Source: Bacteroidota bacterium
Lineage (GTDB): Bacteria; Bacteroidota; Bacteroidia; UKL13-3
DNA length: 59,958 nucleotides
Assembly: GCA_013298895.1 (NCBI GenBank)
Contig: JAAFJM010000005.1
Location: forward strand, 170,229-230,186
Reading direction: 5' to 3'
The position numbers and the translations under genes were made by a program. Below the pieces are notes generated by a model. It saw nothing but the letters and a program-made list of their open reading frames with translations. It did not search any database and was not told where the DNA came from. This document shows, piece by piece, positions 52,446 through 59,958 of the stretch (within the stretch, counting starts at the first letter, position 1; the number at the start of each line of letters is the position of its first letter).

Positions 52446-55391
52446 TTGCAGTTTATAGAACGTATTTTGAAAATAGCAAGCAAACTTTATATATCAATTT
52501 TAATATTTACACTTAGTTTATTTTTTTTACCCAATGTTAATGCACAAGTTATTAATTGGAAAAAACAAAACAATTGGGTAGATAGTGTTTTTGCTACCTT
52601 AAGCCCTGATGAACAAATAGCGCAGTTAATGATAATTGCAGCTTACAACACTAAAGATAAAATACACGAAAAAGATGTAGAGTGTCATGTGCGTGATATT
52701 GGTGTTGGTGGACTTATATTTTTTAAAGGTTCTCCTACCCGACAAGCATTACTTACCAATCAATACCAAAAAATTTCTAAAGTACCTCTGTTAATTGGCA
52801 TTGATGGAGAGTGGGGTTTAAGCATGCGTTTAGATAGTACACCTATTTTTCCAAGACATTTAGTTTTTGGGAGTGCAAATAAAATTGAACTTACAAAGCA
52901 ATTTGGCGTTTTAGTAGGCAAGCAATGTAAGCGGATAGGAATCAATTTCAACTTTGCTCCTGATGCAGATATCAACAATAACATGGCCAATCCTGTTATT
53001 AACGATCGAAGTTTTGGTGAAAATAAGTATATAGTTGCTAAAAACAGCATTGCTTATATGCTTGGGATGCAAAGTGAAAATATTTTAGCTTCGGCAAAAC
53101 ATTTTCCTGGACATGGCGATACCGAAAGTGATTCACATTTTGGGTTACCCATAATTAAAGGAAGCAGAAAACGCTTAGATAGTTTAGAACTTTATCCATT
53201 TAAAGAACTTATTGACAATGGAATTTCATCCATAATGACTGCTCATTTATCAGTACCAGCACTAGATACAACACCTAACATGGCTGCTTCTATTTCTCCT
53301 AAAATAATAACTGGATTACTTCGTAACGAGTTGGAGTTTGATGGCTTAATTATTACTGATGCGTTAAATATGAAAGGAGTTAGTAATTTTTATGCGCCAG
53401 GCGAAGTTGCTGCAAAAGCTTTTGCTGCTGGAAATGATTTGTTATTATTTGTAGAAGACGTTCCGCTTAGTATATCATATATTAAAGACTATATCAAACA
53501 AGGCATAATTACTTGGCAACAAGTTGAACGTAGTTGTAAAAAAATATTACTTGCAAAATATTGGTGCGGCTTGAACAAATATAAACCTATAGAACTAAAA
53601 AATTTAACTGAAGAACTTAATAGTTTTGAAAGTGAATTTTTAATTAACCAAGTGGTTAAAAACAGTGTAGTAGTTGCCCGAAATTTAGATAAAATAATAC
53701 CTATTCCCAACCCTGAAAACTACAAAATAGCTTGTATAAATATTGGGAATGCCCAGTTCAGCGAATTTCAAATGCAATTAAATAATTATTTAAAAGCCGA
53801 TTATTATGCAATAGATAAAAATGATATCCAAACTAATTTTGATAGCCTACTTTCAGTTAGTGATTACTATAATTTAGTCATAATAAGCATACACAATACA
53901 AGCCGTTTTGTGAGCAAAAATTTAGGGTTAACGCAAGTTGAAATTGATTTTATTAAAGCACTTGGTAAGCGCAATAAGTGCATTTTGGTTAATAATGGAA
54001 GTCCTTATATTTTACAGCATTTTGATATATTCAGAAACGTAATTGTGGCATATGAAGATTTGCCACTTTATAACCAAATAGCAGCCCAAATTTTAGGCGG
54101 TGGAATGGAGTCGAAAGGAAAGCTCCCTGTTTCCATACCCAATATTTATACATTAGGTACTGGTATCGCTTCAGAAGCAATACCTAAATTTAGTTATGTA
54201 TACCCTATTGAAGCGCAAGTTAACAACACTAAATTAAACAAAATTGATAGCATTATTAAAAATGCTATTGTGCAAAAAGCCATGCCAGGCTGCCAAGTTT
54301 TTATAGCAAAAGATGGTAAAGTTATTTATAATAAATCCCATGGTTTTCATACTTACGATAGTTTAAATCAAGTTAAAAATAACCATGTATATGATGTGGC
54401 CTCTTTAACCAAAATACTAAGTACTACTTTGGCTGTTATGAAGCTTTATGAAGAAAAAAAATTAAGTTTAGATGACAAAATTGGCCTTTATTTACCGTGG
54501 CTAAAAGGAAGTAACAAAGAAAAAATTAAAATTTCTGACATCCTTAGTCATCAGGCAGGACTCATTCCATTTATTCCTTTTTACAAAACTAGTTTGTTGC
54601 CCAATGGGCAATTAAATCCTATTGTTTATAGCGATAGTTTAAATAATGACTTTACCTTACAAGTGGCCAACGGAATTTTTATAAATAAGAACTATGAAAA
54701 AGTAATTTGGAAAACCATAGCAGATAGTGATTTGAAAAAACCTGGAGAATATTTGTATAGCGATTTGGGCTTTATGATGTTGCGCAAAATGGTAGAAACC
54801 ATAACCAACAAAGATTTTGAAACCTATTTACAAGAAAGTTTTTACCAACCATTAAATTTAGCGTCTATGGTATTTAATCCCAAAAAAATTGTAAATAATG
54901 ATTGGATTATTCCTACAGAATATGATTCTGTTTTTAGAAAACAGCAAATTAAAGGATTTGTGCACGACCCTGCAGCTGCTATGCTTGGTGGTATTAGCGG
55001 ACATGCTGGTTTGTTTGCAAATGCAAATGATGTTGGTATCATCATGCAAATGCTTCTAAACAAAGGATTTTATGGAAACAACAGGGTATTAAAAGCAAGT
55101 ACTGTGGAATTATTTACTAAAAAATTTAATAAAATTAGCAGAAGAGGATTGGGTTTTGATAAACCAGAAACAGATATTACAAAAGATAGCCCGACCAGTA
55201 AAATGTGTAGTGAAAGCACCTTTGGACATCAAGGATTTACTGGCACTTGCGCTTGGGTAGACCCTGAAGAAAATTTAGTATATGTATTTTTAAGCAATAG
55301 AATTTACCCTAGTGTAGAAAATAAAAAATTTGGAGAACTTAGTATTCGTACTAAAATACAAGATGTAATTTATGAAGCTATAAAAAAATAA
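52446..55391 (+). CDS. GH3 beta-N-acetylglucosaminidase-like / serine hydrolase fusion
   Basis: The 981-residue exported protein has a signal peptide ending NVNAQ. The first half is a GH3 domain with the NagZ motif KHFPGHGDTESDSH (K218, H223) and the nucleophile-type D305 in TDALNMKG. The second half (about 600-975) is a class C beta-lactamase-like serine hydrolase with S653-L-T-K656 and YSD at 771, where YSN is usual. The fusion is known in Bacteroidota and probably acts on peptidoglycan. No ATG is near; TTG 52446 or TTG 52467 are the likely starts. Confidence 0.9.
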   Translation: MQFIERILKIASKLYISILIFTLSLFFLPNVNAQVINWKKQNNWVDSVFATLSPDEQIAQLMIIAAYNTKDKIHEKDVECHVRDIGVGGLIFFKGSPTRQALLTNQYQKISKVPLLIGIDGEWGLSMRLDSTPIFPRHLVFGSANKIELTKQFGVLVGKQCKRIGINFNFAPDADINNNMANPVINDRSFGENKYIVAKNSIAYMLGMQSENILASAKHFPGHGDTESDSHFGLPIIKGSRKRLDSLELYPFKELIDNGISSIMTAHLSVPALDTTPNMAASISPKIITGLLRNELEFDGLIITDALNMKGVSNFYAPGEVAAKAFAAGNDLLLFVEDVPLSISYIKDYIKQGIITWQQVERSCKKILLAKYWCGLNKYKPIELKNLTEELNSFESEFLINQVVKNSVVVARNLDKIIPIPNPENYKIACINIGNAQFSEFQMQLNNYLKADYYAIDKNDIQTNFDSLLSVSDYYNLVIISIHNTSRFVSKNLGLTQVEIDFIKALGKRNKCILVNNGSPYILQHFDIFRNVIVAYEDLPLYNQIAAQILGGGMESKGKLPVSIPNIYTLGTGIASEAIPKFSYVYPIEAQVNNTKLNKIDSIIKNAIVQKAMPGCQVFIAKDGKVIYNKSHGFHTYDSLNQVKNNHVYDVASLTKILSTTLAVMKLYEEKKLSLDDKIGLYLPWLKGSNKEKIKISDILSHQAGLIPFIPFYKTSLLPNGQLNPIVYSDSLNNDFTLQVANGIFINKNYEKVIWKTIADSDLKKPGEYLYSDLGFMMLRKMVETITNKDFETYLQESFYQPLNLASMVFNPKKIVNNDWIIPTEYDSVFRKQQIKGFVHDPAAAMLGGISGHAGLFANANDVGIIMQMLLNKGFYGNNRVLKASTVELFTKKFNKISRRGLGFDKPETDITKDSPTSKMCSESTFGHQGFTGTCAWVDPEENLVYVFLSNRIYPSVENKKFGELSIRTKIQDVIYEAIKK

Positions 55392-55556
55392 AAGGAAGGT
55401 AAAATCATTTCTGTTTCCGACCTTTCTATGGTTTTAGCAAAACGACACCTGTATATATTTCAACTTATCTATAATTTTAACAAACCATAAAAAGATTTAA
55501 TATCAATGCAAGGTTTAGGTTACTTATAAAATAAAAATATTGAATTAAAATTGAGT

Positions 55557-56060
55557 ATGAAAAATGAAACTTTTTGGGTTTTTCTGTTGGTGAATATGCT
55601 GTTGCTCACTTCGTGTTATTCATACCATGCCCAAGTAAATAAAAGTTCGAAAAAGCTATTCAAGCAACTAAATAAACCAACTGCTTTTGTGGAAAACCAA
55701 ACCGAATTTCCTAATGAATTTAAGGTTTTAAAAAAATCAGAATTATACACCTTAACCAACGATAGCAATAGTTTGCTTAAAATTAAGCTTTATAAACAAA
55801 TTCCTGTTCGAAGGTTTAATTGTTTCACCGGGCAAGCCACCGTATTGCTCTTCACCCTAGGACAATTACCGGTAAAAACGGAAAACAATCAATATTTTAA
55901 ATTAGAAGAAATTACAAAAGATAGCTCAAAATTATTAGAATTTGAACTTAAAGTATATACAAGAACTTGGTTTTGGGATATACTATCATGGCGAAAAAAC
56001 TTTAATAATCAATTAGCTTTATCTTTACGAAACGAAAAAGTTTTACTCAACAAACCATAA
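55557..56060 (+). CDS. hypothetical lipoprotein
   Basis: From ATG 55557 the product has 167 residues. LLLTSCYSYH is a lipobox with Cys at about residue 20. The mature part begins with a Lys-rich stretch, then FKVLKKSELYTLTND, and a later CFTGQATVLLFTLGQLPV segment that is hydrophobic but short. I do not recognise a family. It ends at a bidirectional terminator shared with the pseudouridine synthase gene. Confidence 0.65.
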   Translation: MKNETFWVFLLVNMLLLTSCYSYHAQVNKSSKKLFKQLNKPTAFVENQTEFPNEFKVLKKSELYTLTNDSNSLLKIKLYKQIPVRRFNCFTGQATVLLFTLGQLPVKTENNQYFKLEEITKDSSKLLEFELKVYTRTWFWDILSWRKNFNNQLALSLRNEKVLLNKP

Positions 56061-56093
56061 AAAAAGCTGCCTTTACAAAGACAGCTTTTTTTT
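56059..56093. terminator. bidirectional terminator
   Basis: AAAAAGCTG, a mismatch, CTTT, an ACA loop, AAAG, a mismatch and CAGCTTTTT form a stem flanked by A and T runs. It lies between the convergent genes ending at 56060 and 56095. Confidence 0.75.
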
Positions 56094-56094
56094 A

Positions 56095-57777
56095 TTAGCC
56101 TAATTTAGCGGCTTTTCTTACCATTTTTAATTCTTTATCAGTTAACTCGCGCCATTCGCCACGCTTTAATTTCGATTTGGTTAAACCTGCATAAGCTACT
56201 CTATCTAGTTTATCAACCAAATAACCCATGTGTTCAAACATTCTATGTACAATTCTATTACGTCCGCTATGAATCTCAACTCCAATTACGTCTTTTCTTT
56301 CTTCTTCAGAATAGGCTACAGCATCCGGTCTAATTGGACCATCTTCAAGTTCTACTCCGCTTGCCAATTGCCACATATCGTTTTTGGTTAATGGCTTGTT
56401 TAAAGTAGCTACATACACTTTTTCTACTTCAAACTTAGGATGTGTTAAACGTTGTGCCAAATCACCATCATTGGTTAAAAGCAATACACCTGTTGTGTTT
56501 CTATCTAATCTACCTACAGCAAAAACACGTTGCGCCAATTTACCTTCTATTAAATCAAAAACAGTGCTTCTACCTTCTGGGTCTTCCATGGTGGTTATGG
56601 CATCTTTAGGTTTATTCATTAAAATATAGATTTTATCTTCTACATTTAATCGTTGACCATTGTATCTAATATCGTCACCAGCTTTTACTTTGTAGCCCAT
56701 TTCGGTAATTGCTTTTCCGTTGATGGTTACCAACCCTGCTTCAATTAAGGTATCAGCCTCTCTGCGGCTACAAATTCCAGCATTGGATATAAATCGGTTT
56801 AACCTAATTTCGCCTAAATTCAAATCCTCTTCAGCCGATTTTTTATTAACGCCTTTGTTTTTTTCTTCAACTAATTGCCTTTTTCTAACCGTTTTAAATT
56901 CGGCACTTTTCATTGGGGTTTTATTTCTGAATGATTTTGCATCTTCCGAAATTCCCTTTTTGTTAAATGTTTCCTTACTAGTTATATTTTCAGGTTTAGG
57001 CTGATAAGTTCTTACTATTTCCTCAAATTCTTCTTGCTCAGTGCGAGGCTTAGTGCCTTTTCTTAATGCAGAAGCCTTCTTTTCAAATCGGCCATTGGCA
57101 GGTTTATCTTTACTGAATGAGCGACTGTTTCCTGTTTTAGGTTTATCGGCAAATTTATCATCTCCAAACGATTTCTTTTTGTCGTATGGTTTTTTGTCAA
57201 AGCCATCTTTACTAAAACTTCCGCGTGTGCGTGGTTTGCGTGGACTGTCTGAAAATTTGTCTTCTCCAAATGATTTCTTTTTATCATATGGTTTTTCATC
57301 AAAACCGTCTTTGGTAAAACTTCCGCGTGTGCTTGGTTTGCGTGGACTGTCTGAAAACTTATCTTCGCCAAACGATTTCTTCTTGTCATATGGTTTTTTG
57401 TCAAATCCGTCTTTGCTGAAACTTCCGCGTGTGCTTGGTTTGCGTGGACTGTCTGAAAACTTGTCTTCACCAAACGATTTCTTTTTGTCGTATGGTTTTT
57501 TGTCAAATCCTTCTTTGCTAAAACTTCCCCGTGTGCTTGGCTTGCGTGGACTGTCCGAAAACTTGTCTTCACCAAACGATTTCTTTTTATACGAAGGTTT
57601 GTCATCGGCAAATTTTCCTTTACTTTCAAAAGGTTTTTTGCTTCCAAAACTTCCCGATTTACTGTAACTTGAATTGCTTTTCACTGAACCTCTTCCACCT
57701 CTTGTTGCTGTTTTTTTAGCAGTAGGCTTACTTCCCTCTCTCGAATCTCTTTTACCGCTATTGTTTTTATTTTGCAT
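56095..57777 (-). CDS. RsuA/RluB-family pseudouridine synthase with repetitive N-terminal extension
   Basis: The 560-residue protein has an S4 RNA-binding domain at about 327-375 (LNRFISNAGICSRREADTLI) and the pseudouridine synthase core with catalytic D425 in GRLDRNTTG and LLTNDGDLAQRLTHP. That core isomerises a uridine in rRNA. The first ~320 residues are extra: Lys/Ser/Gly-rich, with a 34-residue unit (KKKSFGEDKFSDSPRKP) repeated four and a half times at about residues 61-220. Such basic disordered extensions occur in Bacteroidota members and may bind RNA. Confidence 0.93.
   Translation of the reverse strand: MQNKNNSGKRDSREGSKPTAKKTATRGGRGSVKSNSSYSKSGSFGSKKPFESKGKFADDKPSYKKKSFGEDKFSDSPRKPSTRGSFSKEGFDKKPYDKKKSFGEDKFSDSPRKPSTRGSFSKDGFDKKPYDKKKSFGEDKFSDSPRKPSTRGSFTKDGFDEKPYDKKKSFGEDKFSDSPRKPRTRGSFSKDGFDKKPYDKKKSFGDDKFADKPKTGNSRSFSKDKPANGRFEKKASALRKGTKPRTEQEEFEEIVRTYQPKPENITSKETFNKKGISEDAKSFRNKTPMKSAEFKTVRKRQLVEEKNKGVNKKSAEEDLNLGEIRLNRFISNAGICSRREADTLIEAGLVTINGKAITEMGYKVKAGDDIRYNGQRLNVEDKIYILMNKPKDAITTMEDPEGRSTVFDLIEGKLAQRVFAVGRLDRNTTGVLLLTNDGDLAQRLTHPKFEVEKVYVATLNKPLTKNDMWQLASGVELEDGPIRPDAVAYSEEERKDVIGVEIHSGRNRIVHRMFEHMGYLVDKLDRVAYAGLTKSKLKRGEWRELTDKELKMVRKAAKLG
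57120..57595 (-). repeat. 102-bp tandem repeat in the pseudouridine synthase gene
   Basis: The string GCGTGGACTGTC recurs at 57238, 57340, 57442 and 57544, exactly 102 bp apart. A decayed fifth unit lies at the lower end. Each unit encodes 34 residues. Confidence 0.92.
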
Positions 57778-57799
57778 ATTATTTAAAAAAATATATTTG
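57771..57799 (+). promoter_or_regulatory. promoter (TTTG-N17-TATATTTG)
   Basis: TTTG at 57771-57774 and TATATTTG at 57792-57799 are 17 bases apart, close to the full Bacteroidota consensus. It points to the gene at 57867. The -33 box overlaps the start codon of the divergent pseudouridine synthase gene. Confidence 0.6.
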
Positions 57800-57866
57800 C
57801 AAAAGTAAGTTTATTTATAATAGTTTTGGCTAAAAGTTATCTTAGCCGCGTTTTCAAAAAAATCGA

Positions 57867-58556
57867 ATGAAAAAAAACACATTAAACAAAATTGGTCAAT
57901 ATGGTTTAAAAACCTGCTACAGCATTTTAGCTATTGCTTCGTTTTACTATTTATGTTGTTTGGTTTTACCGCTAGTACATGTAAACGGTGATTATTTGTA
58001 TAAAAACAAAGGTGTTTTGGTTTATGTGGCTGGCGATGGATTGCACAGCGAAATTATTGTTCCCGTAAAAAACGAAATAACCGATTGGGAAACAGTTTTT
58101 AATAAAGCTGATTTTGATGGAGCTGCCGAAGGCAAACAGTGGCTGTGCATTGGTTTTACCGAAAAAAACTTTTACCGCACTAACCGCAGATGGGACGATA
58201 TGAATTATTTATCGGCTTTTGGTCAGCTTTGCGGTTTTGGCGAATCGGTTATGCATGTAAGTTACGAAAATGAGTACCCTTTTGATCGTAAATTTATTCG
58301 TAAAATTTATATAGGCGAAGAGCAGTACGCAAAACTATGCGAATTTATTAAAGGTAGTTTCACCCAAAATAATGGCGAAGCACTAGCACCAATCATTAAA
58401 ACCAATAATTTTAAAAAGGAAGTTATTTACGAAGCTCATAAGGAATTCAGCTTTTTCCATACTTGCAATACTTGGACCAACAATGCATTAAAATCGTTTG
58501 GCTTTAAAACAGGCTATTGGACAGCCTTAGAAGGTGGAATAAGAGAGCAGTTTTAA
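57867..58556 (+). CDS. TIGR02117 / DUF2459 family protein
   Basis: The 229-residue protein has an N-terminal membrane helix (about 18-37) and a periplasmic domain with AGDGLHSEIIVPV and FFHTCNTWTNNALKSFG, both signatures of the TIGR02117 (DUF2459) family. The conserved His and Cys suggest a papain-like hydrolase fold, but function is unknown to me. Length is normal. It has a good promoter and a terminator that overlaps its last codons. Confidence 0.85.
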   Translation: MKKNTLNKIGQYGLKTCYSILAIASFYYLCCLVLPLVHVNGDYLYKNKGVLVYVAGDGLHSEIIVPVKNEITDWETVFNKADFDGAAEGKQWLCIGFTEKNFYRTNRRWDDMNYLSAFGQLCGFGESVMHVSYENEYPFDRKFIRKIYIGEEQYAKLCEFIKGSFTQNNGEALAPIIKTNNFKKEVIYEAHKEFSFFHTCNTWTNNALKSFGFKTGYWTALEGGIREQF

Positions 58557-58572
58557 TCGCTCTCTTATTTTA
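58538..58572 (+). terminator. terminator overlapping the end of the TIGR02117 gene
   Basis: AATAAGAGAGC (58538-58548) and GCTCTCTTATT (58559-58569) are exact inverted copies; the left arm lies inside the coding region and the stop codon is in the loop. A T-run follows. Confidence 0.75.
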
Positions 58573-58622
58573 TTTATCATCAAAAATTTTCTTTGTTAGT
58601 ATAAAATCGGATAAGTTTTCGA

Positions 58623-59510
58623 TTACTTACCATCGTTATCATAACCCCATTCTTTCAAAAGGTTATTATTATCGCGCCAGCCTTCTTTTACTTTAACAAA
58701 AGTTTGTAGGAATACTTGTTTACCAAAAAACTTTTCTAGGTCTCTACGTGCAGCTATACCCATGTTTTTGATGGCAATTCCCCCCTTACCTATCATTATT
58801 TGTTTTTGCGAATCGCGCATTACATAAATAATGGCACTTATGCGCAATAATTTTTCTTCATCTTTAAACGATTCAATTTCTACTTGAACCGAATAAGGAA
58901 TTTCTTCCTTGTAGCGAAGCAATATTTTTTCACGTAAAATTTCCGAAGCAATAAATCTTTCCGATTTATCAGTTACTTGATCGGTTTCGTAAAAAGGAGC
59001 TCCTTCGGGCAAATAAGTTAACACACTTTTTAGAAGCAGGTCAATATTAAATTTATTGCTTGCCGAAATAGGAACTACCTCTTTAAAATCGACTTGGCTA
59101 CGCCAAAATTCAATTTTTTTCATTACACCATCATTATCGCTTTCATCAATTTTATTGATAATGCAAATAAGAGGTGCTTGAATAACCTTTAAGCGCTCAA
59201 TCAGCTCAGGCTCTTCGTTTTTTTCATTAAAATCAGTTACAAACATAACCAAGTCAGCATCTTGCAAACTTTCGTTCACAAATTTCATCATACTTCCTTG
59301 TAATTTATATTTTGGTTCAATAATTCCAGGAGTATCAGAAAAAACAATTTGATACTCTGGCTGATTATAAATTCCCAAAATTCTATGCCTAGTGGTTTGA
59401 GCCTTAGGTGTTATAATAGAAATTTTTTCGCCCAAAAGGGCATTCATTAAAGTAGATTTACCAACATTAGGTTTACCTATAATACTTACAAAACCAGCAC
59501 GAAACGACAT
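58623..59510 (-). CDS. era: GTPase Era
   Basis: This protein of 295 residues has the G1 motif GKPNVGKST, G3 DTPG, and G4 NKID, followed by a KH-type domain with the IGKGG loop (about 238-245) that binds the 3' end of 16S rRNA. The switch region TTRHRILGI is typical. Era is required for 30S maturation. Length and order are normal. It ends 67 bp from the convergent TIGR02117 gene and is transcribed away from the tRNA gene. Confidence 0.97.
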   Translation of the reverse strand: MSFRAGFVSIIGKPNVGKSTLMNALLGEKISIITPKAQTTRHRILGIYNQPEYQIVFSDTPGIIEPKYKLQGSMMKFVNESLQDADLVMFVTDFNEKNEEPELIERLKVIQAPLICIINKIDESDNDGVMKKIEFWRSQVDFKEVVPISASNKFNIDLLLKSVLTYLPEGAPFYETDQVTDKSERFIASEILREKILLRYKEEIPYSVQVEIESFKDEEKLLRISAIIYVMRDSQKQIMIGKGGIAIKNMGIAARRDLEKFFGKQVFLQTFVKVKEGWRDNNNLLKEWGYDNDGK

Positions 59511-59547
59511 TTTTTTATTTTTAATTAGGTTTGCAAAGAAACAGTAT

Positions 59548-59555
59548 TATATTTG
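59548..59555 (+). promoter_or_regulatory. -7 promoter element (TATATTTG) upstream of tRNA-fMet
   Basis: TATATTTG matches the consensus and lies 95 bases before the tRNA. A TTTG at 59530-59533 is only 14 bases upstream, shorter than usual spacing. The intervening sequence has no gene. Confidence 0.4.
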
Positions 59556-59650
59556 CACTCCCAAAAACAAAAGAATTATCCTTCTAAAAGTTTAGAAATA
59601 AAACTTTGATTTTGGCTAAAAAAGACAAATTACCACATTTAACGATACAT

Positions 59651-59722
<72 letters not shown>

Positions 59723-59725
59723 CTA

Positions 59726-59753
59726 GAAGCCCAATTTATGTTGGGCTTTTTTA
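59726..59753 (+). terminator. terminator of the tRNA gene
   Basis: AAGCCCAA and TTGGGCTT pair around TTTATG, followed by a T-run, directly behind the tRNA. Confidence 0.8.
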
Positions 59754-59811
59754 TTTTATTCTGATCCATCAATTCCGTAAAATATTCGATACATATATTT
59801 TAAACTATTAC

Positions 59812-59847
59812 AAAAAAAGCCCAAAAGTTTCCTTTTGGGCTTTTTTT
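59812..59847. terminator. bidirectional terminator of the partial right-edge gene
   Basis: AAAAAAAGCCCAAAAG and CTTTTGGGCTTTTTTT are exact inverted copies around TTTC. It lies 36 bp behind the stop codon of the minus-strand gene at the right edge. Confidence 0.8.
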
Positions 59848-59883
59848 ATAAAATATACTTAAATGGTTTTAAATGTTTGTTGA

Positions 59884-59958
59884 CTATTTGTTTTTTAGTC
59901 TTTTAAAACCATAAGCTGCTCCTGCTATTGCCAATAATGCAATGCCACCATCTACTGG
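59884..59958 (-). CDS. partial gene: C-terminal PID-CTERM-like sorting signal
   Basis: Only the last 24 codons lie in the window. They read PVDGGIALLAIAGAAYGFKR and then LKNK before TAG, on the minus strand. A PxDGG motif, a short hydrophobic helix and a basic tail are the layout of the PID-CTERM protein-sorting domain that I recall from annotations of Bacteroidota proteins, analogous to PEP-CTERM. The bulk of the gene is outside. This would mark a protein processed by an exosortase-like system rather than T9SS. Confidence 0.65.
   Translation of the reverse strand, partial: PVDGGIALLAIAGAAYGFKRLKNK

Noticed and set aside
55392-55550. Terminator from GGAAGGT and ACCTTTC behind the GH3 fusion gene
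   Set aside because: The stem is short, the loop is long and no T-run follows.
57120-57595. CRISPR-like regular repeats
   Set aside because: The units are coding, contiguous and 102 bp with no spacers.
57041-57667. Long open frame on the + strand opposite the pseudouridine synthase (208 codons), and a second on the minus strand at 57063-57647
   Set aside because: Both are open only because the 102-bp repeat is a multiple of three; their products are repetitive shadows of the real protein.

Overview
The window looks like a chromosomal segment of a low-GC Bacteroidota bacterium, probably outside the Bacteroides group proper. Four things point there. Promoter-like TAnnTTTG elements are common and Shine-Dalgarno sites are not obvious. 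Secreted proteins carry type IX secretion (T9SS) C-terminal domains. There is a HmuY/TonB receptor locus. Many families are typical of that phylum (DUF4421, DUF2851, GH3-serine hydrolase fusions, a PID-CTERM-like tail). No phage, CRISPR array or conjugative element was seen.

Layout. 1-682 holds no intact gene, only decayed remnants. 683-9335 is housekeeping: rmuC, a lipid kinase and glycyl-tRNA synthetase in a row, then a VOC protein, a lipoprotein amidohydrolase, a DUF4421 protein, a LpxL-like acyltransferase and a small lipoprotein. 9422-11545 has a spermidine-synthase-like methyltransferase, a REP-associated transposase element with an in-frame amber codon, and a DUF433/DUF5615 toxin-antitoxin-like pair. 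11660-15133 has an aminopeptidase P and a two-gene acyltransferase pair likely to make glycine or ornithine lipids. 15141-19536 is a three-gene operon: a T9SS-sorted HmuY-like protein, a TonB-dependent receptor with heme-receptor motifs, and a HmuY-like lipoprotein. 19722-43364 is mostly core metabolism and cell envelope: rbfA, methyltransferases, a secreted endonuclease I, pyrF, fumC, pgk, fabG, an S41 protease / TSUP transporter / M28 peptidase operon, a sigma-54 response regulator and menC.

44331-52021 is the most unusual stretch. A small secreted protein is followed by two very large secreted beta-propeller proteins. Both propeller proteins end in the same ~184-residue module with two dockerin-like EF-hand loops. 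The two 3' ends are 98% identical over 552 bp, and the second is followed by a perfect 127-bp tandem copy of its own end. A short piece of the neighbouring DUF721 gene appears to lie behind the first copy. 52023-59958 returns to housekeeping: DUF721, a GH3-serine hydrolase fusion, a RsuA-family pseudouridine synthase with a 34-residue repeat tract, a TIGR02117 protein, era and initiator tRNA-Met. The right edge cuts a gene whose C-terminus looks like a PID-CTERM sorting signal.

The best candidates for something new are the HmuY-like / TonB receptor / HmuY-like operon, in which one paralogue is a lipoprotein and the other is a T9SS cargo, and the shared C-terminal module under apparent gene conversion. 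All functions are inferred from sequence patterns read by eye; no database search was possible.
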